In this document: piece after piece, positions 1-8,729 of the stretch
Numbering within the stretch: position 1 is the first letter of the stretch
Layout: every line of letters starts with the position of its first letter
From: JBALVT01 sp036960305
Lineage (GTDB): Bacteria; Pseudomonadota; Gammaproteobacteria; Pseudomonadales; Halieaceae
Length of the DNA stretch: 64,000 bases
NCBI GenBank assembly: GCA_036960305.1
Contig: JBALWA010000018.1
Location: 9,023 to 73,022, forward strand
Direction of reading: 5' to 3'
Notes under the pieces: generated by a model
What the model saw: only the letters and a program-made list of their open reading frames with translations
What the model was told of the DNA's origin: nothing
Databases searched by the model: none
Made by a program: the position numbers and the translations under genes

Positions 1-1020
1 TTTGGGCTGACAGATGCCCAGGCGGAAGCCATTCTGGAACTGAAACTGCGCAATCTCGCCAAGCTGGAAGAGATGAAAATCCGTGGCGAACAGGACGAAT
101 TAGCGAAGGAGCGCGACAGTCTGGAGAAAATTCTCGGCAGTGAAGCCCGGCTTAAAACCTTGATCAAGAAAGAATTGATTGCTGTGGCTGAGCAATATGG
201 CGACGACAGGCGGTCACCCCTGGTTGCCAGAGAAGAGGCCAAAGCTTTTAGCGAGCTGGAGCTTGTCGCGGCGGACCCTATTACCGTGGTGATGTCGGAG
301 AAAGGCTGGATTCGAGCGGCCAAGGGGCATGATATTGATCCGGAGAGTTTAAGTTACAAGTCCGGAGATAGCTTTAAAATGGCTGTTTGCGGCCGTAGTA
401 ACCAGCCCACTGTGATTCTCGACTCCACCGGGCGGTCCTATACCCTGAGTTCCCACAACTTGCCTTCCGCACGGGGTCAAGGGGAGCCAGCTACCGGGCG
501 TATTAATCCACCCTCGGGAGCAAGTTTTGAAGGCCTGATGATGGGCGGGGATGATGACCTCTATCTCCTGGCTAGTGATGCGGGCTACGGCTTTGTTGCC
601 AAGTTGGGCGATTTGCAAACCAAAAATAAGGCGGGAAAGAGCGCCGTTACGCTGCCGAAAGGAGGGCTGGTCATGCAGCCGGCTCCGATTACGTCCGTTG
701 AGGGCGCCTGGGTGGCCGCCGTCTCGAATGAAGGCAGGCTGTTGATATTCCCGCTTGCCGATTTACCGCAAATGGCTCGCGGCAAGGGCAATAAGATCAT
801 CGGTATTCCAACAGCGAGGGTTCAAAGCCGTGAAGAATATGTGGTCGCTGTCCAGGTGGTGACGGAAAAGGATGTACTGGTGGTTAATGCCGGCAAAAGA
901 CACCATAAGCTAAAGTTCTCAGACCTTGAACACTATCGTGGAGAGCGAGGGCGACGGGGTAATAAATTGCCCAGAGGGTTCCAGAAAGTGGACGGGATGG
1001 AAGTAGAACGCAAGGGCTAG
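1..1020 (+). CDS. parC: DNA topoisomerase IV subunit A, C-terminal part (5' end outside window)
   Basis: ParC is the DNA-cleaving and wrapping subunit of topoisomerase IV, which decatenates daughter chromosomes with ParE. The frame is open from base 1, so only the last 339 residues are present. The opening residues (DAQAEAILELKLRNLAKLEE) match the end of the ParC breakage-reunion/coiled-coil region. The following residues match the C-terminal beta-pinwheel, including YGDDRRSP, GWIRAAKGHDID, DSTGRSY, ASDAGYGF and GKGNKIIGIP, all close to E. coli ParC from memory. The active-site tyrosine and N-terminal domains lie upstream of the window. ParC is preferred over GyrA because of the ILELKLRNLAKLEEMKIRGEQ-type junction and the short C-terminal tail. 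The gene ends in TAG and converges on the YtjB-like gene 22 bases away. Confidence 0.95.
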   Translation, partial: FGLTDAQAEAILELKLRNLAKLEEMKIRGEQDELAKERDSLEKILGSEARLKTLIKKELIAVAEQYGDDRRSPLVAREEAKAFSELELVAADPITVVMSEKGWIRAAKGHDIDPESLSYKSGDSFKMAVCGRSNQPTVILDSTGRSYTLSSHNLPSARGQGEPATGRINPPSGASFEGLMMGGDDDLYLLASDAGYGFVAKLGDLQTKNKAGKSAVTLPKGGLVMQPAPITSVEGAWVAAVSNEGRLLIFPLADLPQMARGKGNKIIGIPTARVQSREEYVVAVQVVTEKDVLVVNAGKRHHKLKFSDLEHYRGERGRRGNKLPRGFQKVDGMEVERKG

Positions 1021-1042
1021 GAGGTCTCTGACTGTACCGGGG

Positions 1043-2326
1043 TTACTGCCTGGACAGTTCTGCCATGCGTTTCCAGATTAGCCGCAACTGGCGTTCCAGC
1101 AGGTCCTTATAGGGGCCTTCGAAGTTGACCAGCATTTCGTAGTCTCTTAGTTCCGTTGGCTGGTGCTCGAGTCGTCCGGCGATATCGAGGTCTTCGCAGG
1201 TCCCGGGGGCCAGCAGGATGTTGGGTGGTTTGCTCGCGCAGATGGCCTGTAGCTCATCCAGTGTGTGCTGTAGGTAGAGTCCGGGATAGATATCGGACTC
1301 GTCGCCCACACCCAGTTCACTCTGGGAAATTGCCATGCCGATAGACATCGACAGTGGCAATTGTTTTTCCAGTTCCCGACTCAATTCTTTTACCAGCCAG
1401 GCACAGGATGCGGCCCGAAATGAGGGGCTGCCGGCGCTGCTGCTGCCACTGAAGTAGACCGCCAGTCCAAATTGCCTTACAACCTGTAGCTCGCCGGCAT
1501 AAAACCCCGCAGCTCCGTAGATCACCTGGTGCAGGCGATCGGTATAGCGGTGCAGGGAATGTTGGTCGAGGGTGTCTACGTAGTTCACCAGGCTGTTGAG
1601 TTGCAAATACAGAACGGCGGTCTTCTGATAGTTTTCTTCCCGGGAAGCTCCCGTCGTTCGAGCGCGCAGTAAATCCATGGGCAGCGCGTCTATACGCGTC
1701 GCCAGCAGGTCTATCTCATTGCCTGTGGCGCCGGTGGATGGTGTCGAATCATCTTCACCCTCGAGGGCAATGGAATTGGCGAGCCGGGCTAATCGGCTCG
1801 AAAACCGCTGGCCCAGGTGAAGGGCGGCGCCATAGGCCGCCAGGCTAAGTAAAATAGCCAGGCCAGCCAGTGTGAAAACGAAGCGCCGATGTGCCGCCAG
1901 GGCATTGTCCACACTTATCGTGATAATCACTTCGCCCGCGACATCTCCTTCTATCGTCACCGGGGCGCTGTAGTGTTGGGGGTTTTGGCCGAGAATATCA
2001 CCTGTCCTGCCCAGGGCATTGCCCTCAATATCGAAAATCGCCACTTCCTCGGCCGAGGAAGTGGCTACGAAATGCTGTAGAGACGCTTTTACGCTCAACA
2101 AGTCCCCCGATTCCAGTGCCGTTGTGACACGCCGGGAAATTTGTTGCGCCAGCGTAGCGCCATAAGACTCCTGCTGTGCCAACTGCATATGTCGACTGGA
2201 GGTTGCGGCCAGCGCAACCAAAGCCAGGCTGATCGCCAGGCATAGTCCCGAGGCGACGACAGCGAACTGCTGGCTGAGATTAAGATTTCTTATTGGATTC
2301 TTCACAAAAAACGGTTTTGGATCCAT
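1043..2326 (-). CDS. YtjB/AhpA (SMP_2) family membrane protein with degenerate cyclase-like domain
   Basis: A 427-residue inner-membrane protein divergent from serB, the position held by ytjB (formerly smp) in enterobacteria. Its molecular role is not established. The sequence shows a membrane segment near residues 22-44, an extracytoplasmic sensor-like stretch to about 145, a second membrane segment near 148-168, and a cytoplasmic portion. From about residue 235 that portion follows the outline of a class III nucleotide cyclase: an AVLYLQL strand, a long amphipathic helix, a VVRQFGLAVYF hairpin, an alanine-rich helix, then LSMSIGMA. The aspartates that bind metal in active cyclases are replaced (FxD by LQL, GDA by FGLA), so catalysis looks lost. 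The family call rests on locus and architecture. The cyclase relationship is my inference and needs a structure or profile comparison. Confidence 0.7.
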   Translation of the reverse strand: MDPKPFFVKNPIRNLNLSQQFAVVASGLCLAISLALVALAATSSRHMQLAQQESYGATLAQQISRRVTTALESGDLLSVKASLQHFVATSSAEEVAIFDIEGNALGRTGDILGQNPQHYSAPVTIEGDVAGEVIITISVDNALAAHRRFVFTLAGLAILLSLAAYGAALHLGQRFSSRLARLANSIALEGEDDSTPSTGATGNEIDLLATRIDALPMDLLRARTTGASREENYQKTAVLYLQLNSLVNYVDTLDQHSLHRYTDRLHQVIYGAAGFYAGELQVVRQFGLAVYFSGSSSAGSPSFRAASCAWLVKELSRELEKQLPLSMSIGMAISQSELGVGDESDIYPGLYLQHTLDELQAICASKPPNILLAPGTCEDLDIAGRLEHQPTELRDYEMLVNFEGPYKDLLERQLRLIWKRMAELSRQ

Positions 2327-2507
2327 GGGCTAGAGTTGGTCAGTATAAACGACTGTAGTGTACTGTATTCCCGCCACGAAACGAGCGACTGTGCAAGCGA
2401 CGGGTAAATTAAAGTAACAAAGACAGAGTCCTACCGGGACTGCGGCGGTTCCCGTGCTTACGGCCAGCGGGTAGAATACAGAAAATCGAGTGATTCCAAG
2501 GCTTTCT

Positions 2508-3728
2508 GTGAACGACATTCTGCTTATAACCCTCTCTGGTCCGGATCAGCCCGGCCTGACGGCAAATATTACCGAAATTCTTGCCGGTTACGGCGTCAAT
2601 ATCCTGGACATAGGCCAACGGGTGATTCATGACAGTCTGTCAATTGGGGTTTTGGTTGAGATGCCTGTGGAACAGGACCGGCAACTGATCATGACGGCGC
2701 TCAGTGACTTCGCGGAGTCCGCAAGTTTGAGAACACGTTTCCGGGACATCTCCCCCGACAGTTATGAGCAGTGGGTTAATGGCCAGGGCAGGGCGCGTTA
2801 TATCATCACGTTGTTGGCCCGCAAGGTCACTGCCAAGCAGATTGCGCAGGTGACCGGTGTCGTGTCCCGCTATCAGCTGAATATCGATAGTATTAGCCGC
2901 CTGTCGGGCAGAATCCCCCTGGGCAGGATGCCTGCTCTGAGCAAGGCCTGTGTTGAGTTTTCCGTGCGGGGTAGCCTGGATGATGCCGACGTTTTTCGCC
3001 GTGACTTGATGGAAGTTGCCAGTGAGCTGGAGGTGGACCTGGCATTTCAGGAGGACAGTATGTACAGGCGCAACCGCCGTCTGGTGGCGTTTGACATGGA
3101 TTCCACACTAATCGAAGCAGAAGTGATTGATGAGCTGGCGAAGGCGGCGGGTGTGGGTGAGGAGGTGGTTGCGATAACCGAGAGCGCCATGCGCGGCGAG
3201 TTGGATTTCGCCGAGAGCTTTCGCCGAAGGGTTAGCCTGCTCAAGGGCCTGGATGCTGCAGCACTGGAGAAAATAGCCGGTGGTCTGAAAATAACCGAAG
3301 GCGCAGAGCACCTGATCGCTACCTTAAAAACGATGGGCTACAAAACGGCTATCTTGTCTGGCGGCTTCACCTATTTTGCCCATCATCTGCAGGAGAAGCT
3401 GGGTATTGATTATGTCTATGCCAATGAGCTGGATATTGTTGATAACGCGGTAACCGGTGAGGTTACCGGCGTTATTGTTGATGGCGCACGCAAAGCGCAG
3501 TTGCTGCGTCAGTTGGCAGATGAGGAAGGTATTGATTTACAGCAGGTGATTGCGGTTGGCGATGGCGCCAATGATTTGCCCATGCTCAGCATCGCGGGTC
3601 TGGGGATTGCCTTCAGGGCGAAACCCCTGGTCAAGCAGTCTGCGGAGCAGTCGATTTCGACACTGGGCCTGGATGCGATTCTCTACTTGCTGGGAATATC
3701 GGACCGGCATCTGAGCCGGGATACCTGA
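2508..3728 (+). CDS. serB: Phosphoserine phosphatase SerB
   Basis: SerB hydrolyses O-phospho-L-serine to serine, the last step of phosphorylated serine synthesis in the cytoplasm. About 406 residues, nearer the long Pseudomonas type than the shorter E. coli form. Two ACT-type regulatory domains occupy roughly residues 1-165 (first: ITLSGPDQPGLTANITEIL; second: RYIITLLARKVTAKQI). The HAD phosphatase domain follows, with the nucleophile motif FDMDSTLIEAE, the serine motif ILSGGFTYF and the metal-binding motif VGDGANDLPML. The chosen start is GTG 2508, with AAGG 6-7 bases upstream. An in-frame GTG at 2490 would add six residues and cannot be excluded. The gene is divergent from the YtjB-like gene, as is common for serB. 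Confidence 0.95.
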   Translation: MNDILLITLSGPDQPGLTANITEILAGYGVNILDIGQRVIHDSLSIGVLVEMPVEQDRQLIMTALSDFAESASLRTRFRDISPDSYEQWVNGQGRARYIITLLARKVTAKQIAQVTGVVSRYQLNIDSISRLSGRIPLGRMPALSKACVEFSVRGSLDDADVFRRDLMEVASELEVDLAFQEDSMYRRNRRLVAFDMDSTLIEAEVIDELAKAAGVGEEVVAITESAMRGELDFAESFRRRVSLLKGLDAAALEKIAGGLKITEGAEHLIATLKTMGYKTAILSGGFTYFAHHLQEKLGIDYVYANELDIVDNAVTGEVTGVIVDGARKAQLLRQLADEEGIDLQQVIAVGDGANDLPMLSIAGLGIAFRAKPLVKQSAEQSISTLGLDAILYLLGISDRHLSRDT

Positions 3729-3739
3729 GTCCGTCAGGT

Positions 3740-5557
3740 TCAGATATTTGTCCATACCGAGTCGTAGGCGGCGCCCAGCGGCCCGCTCTTGTCCTCGGCG
3801 ATCACGTCCTCCAGCAATTTGATGTAACGAAAATCAAATTGTGCAAAACTTCCCGTCGCTGCCACTTGTCTTAGCAGCTGAATATAGAATTGTTCCTCAT
3901 CCCTGATCAGGCTGACTTTCTGGTGTTCTCGAAAGCCCGTGCGAGGCGTTATCAGGGTGTGCGGTTGCCCGACCAGTTTTATCTCAGGCAACAGCAATAC
4001 CCTTGTCAGCTCGGCCTCTGCGCCCGTTGTCTGCACTACTTTGGCGGCATAGGGCATGGCCTTCGGGCTGAGTAGCTCAACGCCCACCAGGGTGCCAGCG
4101 TTCTGCAACTGGCTGACCCAGCGCGTGACGCCGATCATCCAGTCGGCATCATCGCCGTCGCTCACGCTGATAATATCACCGGTTTTTATGTCACCGGGTA
4201 AATCTGCAGACCACTCCAGGCAATACCCACCGGGGCTGGCGTCCATTATTTTGACAGCAAAGGCCCGATGACGTTCTCTGGAGCTCCCCCCGGCGGACTT
4301 CTCTTGATGCTCCAGGTTCGCCAGGGTTGCTTCATCCACAGTGATATCTTCTGTTGAGTGATCCGCTTCATCCCTTAGGGGCTCTTTGTCGGGATTGGCT
4401 GCCTCCCAGGCATCGTGGTGCCTGGTTGGCACCATAAAAGGGTTTGCCGGCCTGTGCTGCGCGTCAGTTTTGCCGCCGTAAACAAGCTGATGAAAGGTCA
4501 ATCCACCGGATATGAAATACAGTGCATTGCTCAATCCGAGGGTAATCGTCACCTCATTGCCAGCGCTGGTTCGGGTGAAGTTGCGCTTGGACATTGTTCC
4601 CAGAGAACCAATGAGATGATCCAGTAAATTGGAGGGCAGTACCGTTCCATCACGAAGTGCGATACCGGGCTTTCCACTCCGGCTGTCGTCTTTTTTCAAC
4701 ACTTTCAGGTGCTCAACCAGGGGGGAGGTATCGATAAATCGGCTGTTGGAGTTGGAGGAGCCCGGGTAAAGTGAGCTGTACACTGGCGGTTGATCGCTGC
4801 TGAGATCGACCTGGAACAATCCCTCGCCCGTCTGGGGGTCTTCCAGGTGGATGTAGTCGGCCCAATCCAGCAGCCCCTCGTAAATGCCCGCCAGGTCTGT
4901 CTGGCGCAACTGGTTTGCTTTGCAGCAGCCCAGCAATGTGGCGCGTAAATAGGTTTTGCAAATGCTGCCACTACCGGTCAATTTGTCCACGACGGGCAGG
5001 TGGGCCAATTGCTGTCGCTCCGCCAGGGCGTATAACTGGTGTATCTCCAGCCAGGCAAAGGGCTCAATCGGTTGGTAGAGCTGATAGGTCTGCAAAATTT
5101 TGCGTCCCGCAAAGCCAATGGCTCGCTGCAGGGCTTCGCAGACCAGACGGGCCGGGTTGACGCCCTGAAGGCTTTCTCTTTGTTGAATGGTGTGCACAGC
5201 TACCATCGTATACGCCGTGGTGGCGAGGCTGTGGAGTGTATTTGCAAGTTCAGACATTTGCCTGGGGTCTTCTGGCAGGGTCAGGGGTTGGTTCAGGAAT
5301 AGTTTGGACAGGGCGACGAGTGTTATCTGGAGGTTGGGCCGCAGGGCTTCCATGATGTCGAAGCGCACATCGGGAGAGATGTTTACCCTGTTGAGCTCGC
5401 TGATTGCCTGCCTGAGTTGCTGAACAACATGCCGGGTGTCTGTTATCGCCAGACCCTGAGCCCAGGTTTGTGCTTCCTCTGCGTTGAGCTCGAAAAGGGT
5501 GAACTCCAGCAGGTCCTGATTCGGAATACGAAGTTTGATGGGCATGTTTTTATCCAT
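3740..5557 (-). CDS. Large PilZ-like domain protein of unknown function
   Basis: A cytoplasmic protein of about 605 residues with no signal peptide or membrane helix. The first ~330 residues are mostly helical and unrecognised. Around residue 400-480 a PilZ-like barrel is visible: a DASPGG motif (D-x-S-x-x-G), then strands ending in WMIGVTRWV and GTLVGVELL. An arginine cluster (RERHR) precedes it, but only about eight residues before the DxSxxG motif. That is closer than in classical c-di-GMP-binding PilZ proteins, so ligand binding is uncertain. A role in c-di-GMP or surface behaviour is only inference. The start at ATG 5557 is tentative. ATG 5545, with GGA seven bases ahead, is also possible, and the longer frame begins at an unlikely TTG. 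It converges on serB with an 11-base gap. Confidence 0.6.
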   Translation of the reverse strand: MDKNMPIKLRIPNQDLLEFTLFELNAEEAQTWAQGLAITDTRHVVQQLRQAISELNRVNISPDVRFDIMEALRPNLQITLVALSKLFLNQPLTLPEDPRQMSELANTLHSLATTAYTMVAVHTIQQRESLQGVNPARLVCEALQRAIGFAGRKILQTYQLYQPIEPFAWLEIHQLYALAERQQLAHLPVVDKLTGSGSICKTYLRATLLGCCKANQLRQTDLAGIYEGLLDWADYIHLEDPQTGEGLFQVDLSSDQPPVYSSLYPGSSNSNSRFIDTSPLVEHLKVLKKDDSRSGKPGIALRDGTVLPSNLLDHLIGSLGTMSKRNFTRTSAGNEVTITLGLSNALYFISGGLTFHQLVYGGKTDAQHRPANPFMVPTRHHDAWEAANPDKEPLRDEADHSTEDITVDEATLANLEHQEKSAGGSSRERHRAFAVKIMDASPGGYCLEWSADLPGDIKTGDIISVSDGDDADWMIGVTRWVSQLQNAGTLVGVELLSPKAMPYAAKVVQTTGAEAELTRVLLLPEIKLVGQPHTLITPRTGFREHQKVSLIRDEEQFYIQLLRQVAATGSFAQFDFRYIKLLEDVIAEDKSGPLGAAYDSVWTNI

Positions 5558-5635
5558 TTTGCGTGCGGGCCCGATGTTTGGTTCATTATAAGTATCAAGA
5601 ATATCGCATCTTTCCAATGTTAGGCTACTGCAATA

Positions 5636-6652
5636 TTAACCATCTGGCAGCAGTCCTGTTTTTGATGGTTTGCCCGGTATTTCCCGTACCAGTTTAGGCA
5701 CAAGGTAGCCCGAACTGGTCGCAAGTAATTGCCGATAGATTTCCAGCGCCCGGGACTCGGGGATATCAAACTGTGAGGCGCCGGAAACACGGTCGAGCAA
5801 ATGCAGGTAATAGGGAGTGACGCCAGCGTAAAAGAGCGCTTCAGACAGCGCTGCGAGTGTATCCGCTGAATCATTTATACCTGCTAGCATGACCGTCTGG
5901 TTGAGTAAGCTGACGCCCGCTTCGGCCAGCTGACGTAGTGCCGATGTCATCTGGGGGTCGATTTCGTTGCGATGGTTGCAATGAATCACGACCACGGGAA
6001 ACAATCGGGATTGATTCAGTGTCGCGCACAGCTCCGGCGTAACCCTCGCGGGCAGGACAACCGGCAGGCGGGTATGAATTCGGAGTCTTTTAACGTGCGG
6101 AATGGCCTCAATTCGACCAATCAGTTCAGCGAGGAGGTCGTCATTCAACAGCAACGGATCGCCGCCACTCAAAATAACTTCGCTGATACTGCTGTCCCTG
6201 GCAACGTATTTCAGTGTCCGCGCCCAATCCTCCCGCGATGGATTATTCGCCCCATAGTCAAAATGCCTACGAAAACAATAGCGACAGTTGACTGCGCAGC
6301 CAGCGGCTGCGATGAGCAAAACCCGACCATGGTATTTGTGAATGAGACCCGGTACGGGGTTGTTGTTGGCCTCCTGCAGCGGGTCTTCCGTGTAGCCTGC
6401 CGGGTCGTTGAGCTCTGCACCGGAAGAAAGTACCTGGAGGAGCAGCGGATCATTGGGGTCTCCGGCCTTCATTCTGCGTGCAAATGGCCTGGGAACCAAC
6501 AGGGAAAATGCCTCCGCAGCCAGGTCATGTTGTGAGACAGCCTCGTGGGTCAGGCCCAGGAAATCAAGCAATTCTATAGGCCGCCGGAAGGCTTCCTTCA
6601 ATTCTTGCTGCCAGGGCAAAGCCTGCCATTGCGGGTCAGTGTGGGGTATCAT
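5636..6652 (-). CDS. epmB: EF-P lysine 2,3-aminomutase EpmB
   Basis: A radical-SAM, PLP-dependent enzyme that converts (S)-alpha-lysine to (R)-beta-lysine, the substrate EpmA attaches to elongation factor P. The product is 338 residues, matching the ~340 of E. coli EpmB, and much shorter than clostridial lysine 2,3-aminomutases. The [4Fe-4S] motif CAVNCRYC lies at residues 119-126 and is followed by FRRHFDY. SGGDPLLL and HTRLPVVLP motifs are typical of the KamA family. The C-terminal VPKLVREIPGKPSK region holds the likely PLP lysine. The start ATG 6652 gives the family N-terminus (IPHTDPQWQ). The frame stays open further upstream only because it runs antisense through efp. It is divergent from efp with 36 bases between the start codons. 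Confidence 0.95.
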   Translation of the reverse strand: MIPHTDPQWQALPWQQELKEAFRRPIELLDFLGLTHEAVSQHDLAAEAFSLLVPRPFARRMKAGDPNDPLLLQVLSSGAELNDPAGYTEDPLQEANNNPVPGLIHKYHGRVLLIAAAGCAVNCRYCFRRHFDYGANNPSREDWARTLKYVARDSSISEVILSGGDPLLLNDDLLAELIGRIEAIPHVKRLRIHTRLPVVLPARVTPELCATLNQSRLFPVVVIHCNHRNEIDPQMTSALRQLAEAGVSLLNQTVMLAGINDSADTLAALSEALFYAGVTPYYLHLLDRVSGASQFDIPESRALEIYRQLLATSSGYLVPKLVREIPGKPSKTGLLPDG

Positions 6653-6688
6653 TGGCGCCCTTTGTAGAGTCAGTAAAAAGAGAGAGTT

Positions 6689-7261
6689 ATGGCAAACTAT
6701 TCTACCAATGATTTTCGCTCCGGTCTGAAGGTAATGCTGGACGGTGATCCCTGCAATATCCTGGACAATGAATTTGTGAAACCGGGCAAGGGACAGGCCT
6801 TTGCTCGCGTGCGGCTGCGTAACCTTAAAACCGGTCGAGTATGGGAGCGAACCTTTAAGTCGGGAGAGAGTCTCGAGGCTGCCGACGTGATGGACCACAG
6901 TATGGAGTACCTCTACACCGATGGTGACTTCTGGTATTTCATGGAGCCCGATACCTTCGAGCAGCATCAGGCTGATGCCAATGCGGTGCAGGATGCACTG
7001 CCCTGGTTGAAAGAGCAGGATTCGTATGAGGTCACCTTGTTCAACGGCACGCCACTGTCGGTGGCTCCAGCCAATTTCGTTGAGCTGGAAGTTGTAGAAA
7101 CTGACCCTGGGCTTAAAGGCGATACCGCGCAAGGCGGTAGTAAGCCAGCCACGCTTAGCACGGGTGCCGTGGTCAAGGTGCCGCTCTTTCTCAACCAGGG
7201 CGAAACTATCCGAATTGATACCCGTACGGGTGAATACCAGGGGCGCGCCGGAAAGTCCTGA
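6689..7261 (+). CDS. efp: Translation elongation factor P
   Basis: EF-P enters the ribosomal E site and rescues ribosomes stalled on polyproline motifs. The protein is 190 residues with the three-barrel EF-P layout: a KOW-like N domain (residues 1-65), the OB domain, and a C-terminal domain ending GETIRIDTRTGEY. The modification loop reads VKPGKGQAF with lysine at position 34, the residue beta-lysylated in E. coli. This agrees with epmA immediately downstream and epmB divergent, so lysylation rather than arginine rhamnosylation is expected. GAGAG lies about six bases before the ATG. The promoter must overlap the start of epmB, because only 36 bases separate the two start codons. Confidence 0.97.
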   Translation: MANYSTNDFRSGLKVMLDGDPCNILDNEFVKPGKGQAFARVRLRNLKTGRVWERTFKSGESLEAADVMDHSMEYLYTDGDFWYFMEPDTFEQHQADANAVQDALPWLKEQDSYEVTLFNGTPLSVAPANFVELEVVETDPGLKGDTAQGGSKPATLSTGAVVKVPLFLNQGETIRIDTRTGEYQGRAGKS

Positions 7262-7275
7262 GCGGGGACAGTGCG

Positions 7276-8229
7276 GTGACCTGGCGCCCGGGCGCGAGCA
7301 GGCAGGTACTGCGAGCGCGAGCCGCGCTGCTGGCAGACATTCGCGGGTTTTTTAGTAGTCGCGATATTCTGGAAGTTGAGACACCTCTTCTATGTACTCG
7401 CGGTATTACAGACCCCGCGATTGAGCCTTTGATAGTCACAGCGGGCACTTCCCTGACTGAGCCCAGATACCTGCAGACATCGCCCGAATATGCCATGAAG
7501 CGTCTGCTCGCAGCAGGTAGCGGCGCGATTTATCAGTTCTCCAAAGCCTTTCGGGACGGTGAGGCGGGCAGCCGTCACAACCCTGAATTTACATTACTGG
7601 AGTGGTATCAGCCGGGTTATGACCACCACCAGCTGATGGCGGAAGTGGCTGAATTGCTGATCATCTGCCTCGGGGACATGCCGGTACAGAAAACCAGTTA
7701 TCGAGATCTGTTTCAGGACTACCTGAAAATTGATCCATTTACCGCTCCCCAGGCGGCGCTGGAAGCCATTGCCCGTAGTGCGCTGGACGTGGGATTCTCT
7801 TCCGGCTCAAGAGATCTCTGGCTCGATCTCATTATGAGCCACCTGATCGAACCACGCCTGCCAAAATCTGGACTTTACTTTGTCTATGACTACCCTGCAT
7901 CTCAGGCAGCTCTCGCCCGTATAGCGAATGAGAATGGAGTGGATGTTGGGCAGCGGTTTGAGCTCTACGTCAATGGCATGGAGCTGGCTAATGGCTATTG
8001 TGAGCTGACCGACCCAGCGGAGCAGCGTTCGCGTTTTTGTTCAGACAATGCGCAGAGACGGGCGTTGGGGCAGCCCGAGCGGCCGCTGGATGAGCGCCTG
8101 TTAGCGGCGATGGCGAATGGCCTGCCCGCCTGTAGTGGTGTGGCGATGGGTGTCGATCGCTTGTTGATGATTGCCACGGGCACAGCCGATATCCGCGATG
8201 TGCTGGCATTTGACTGGGCGGGAAGTTGA
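7276..8229 (+). CDS. epmA: EF-P--(R)-beta-lysine ligase EpmA
   Basis: EpmA is a truncated paralogue of class II lysyl-tRNA synthetase. It adenylates (R)-beta-lysine and transfers it to Lys34 of EF-P. At 317 residues it contains only the catalytic core and lacks the anticodon-binding domain, as in E. coli EpmA (325 residues). Class II motifs are visible: FFSSRDILEVETPLL (motif 1), FRDGEAGSRHNPEFTLLEWY (motif 2) and GVAMGVDRLLM (motif 3). The start is GTG 7276, 14 bases after the efp stop, with GGGGA seven or so bases upstream. An efp-epmA operon is likely. Confidence 0.95.
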   Translation: MTWRPGASRQVLRARAALLADIRGFFSSRDILEVETPLLCTRGITDPAIEPLIVTAGTSLTEPRYLQTSPEYAMKRLLAAGSGAIYQFSKAFRDGEAGSRHNPEFTLLEWYQPGYDHHQLMAEVAELLIICLGDMPVQKTSYRDLFQDYLKIDPFTAPQAALEAIARSALDVGFSSGSRDLWLDLIMSHLIEPRLPKSGLYFVYDYPASQAALARIANENGVDVGQRFELYVNGMELANGYCELTDPAEQRSRFCSDNAQRRALGQPERPLDERLLAAMANGLPACSGVAMGVDRLLMIATGTADIRDVLAFDWAGS

Positions 8230-8261
8230 GGCTCTAGTATTGCCCTCGTCACCCCGGGCGA

Positions 8262-8729
8262 TCAGTCTTGTTCGCTGATTACCGCTGGACCATATCCCGT
8301 TATGAATTCTTTCGGCATGCGCCGTGGGCGCCCACTGGCCAGGTCAATACAAACGAAACGCATGCCGGCGCGCAAAAGGGTGACGCCATCACTGGGCCTG
8401 ATGACCTGGAAGCGGCGATGCATGGTCAACTTCTTGTCCCAGTGCGTGATCCAGGTCGCGACGGCGATAGGGTCGCCCTCGTGCGACGCTTGTAGGTAGT
8501 CATATTCACTATGGGTGATGGCCATGGCGCGGTTGACTGCACGATAGCTGTCGAGGTCCAGTCCCAGGGAAACCGAATGTGCCCAGGCAACCTGTTCACA
8601 CCATTTCACGTAGACGGTGTTATTGGTGTGGTTGAGGCCGTCTATATCCTCTGGCTTGACCATGGTCTCCAGGGTGAAGGGTGCGGGCTCATCCCAGAGA
8701 GTAGCAAGGGCTGGCACAGAACTATTCAT
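8262..8729 (-). CDS. Acyl-CoA thioesterase, hotdog fold (4HBT/YbgC-like)
   Basis: A 155-residue single-domain hotdog thioesterase, presumably hydrolysing acyl-CoA esters in the cytoplasm. The natural substrate is not known. The N-terminal region carries the 4HBT signature D-x-x-x-H-x-x-N-x-x-Y, seen here as DIDGLNHTNNTVYVKWCEQ. The central strand contains DKKLTMHRRFQV. The start ATG 8729 overlaps the nhaC stop as ATGA, which indicates translational coupling and decides against the longer open frame. Pairing with an NhaC antiporter has no obvious metabolic logic, and co-transcription may be incidental. It converges on epmA 32 bases away. Confidence 0.85.
   Translation of the reverse strand: MNSSVPALATLWDEPAPFTLETMVKPEDIDGLNHTNNTVYVKWCEQVAWAHSVSLGLDLDSYRAVNRAMAITHSEYDYLQASHEGDPIAVATWITHWDKKLTMHRRFQVIRPSDGVTLLRAGMRFVCIDLASGRPRRMPKEFITGYGPAVISEQD

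Noticed and set aside
6653..7132. N-terminal extension of epmB through the efp region
   Set aside because: The extra 160 residues are antisense efp and do not resemble EpmB. ATG 6652 gives the family length and N-terminus.
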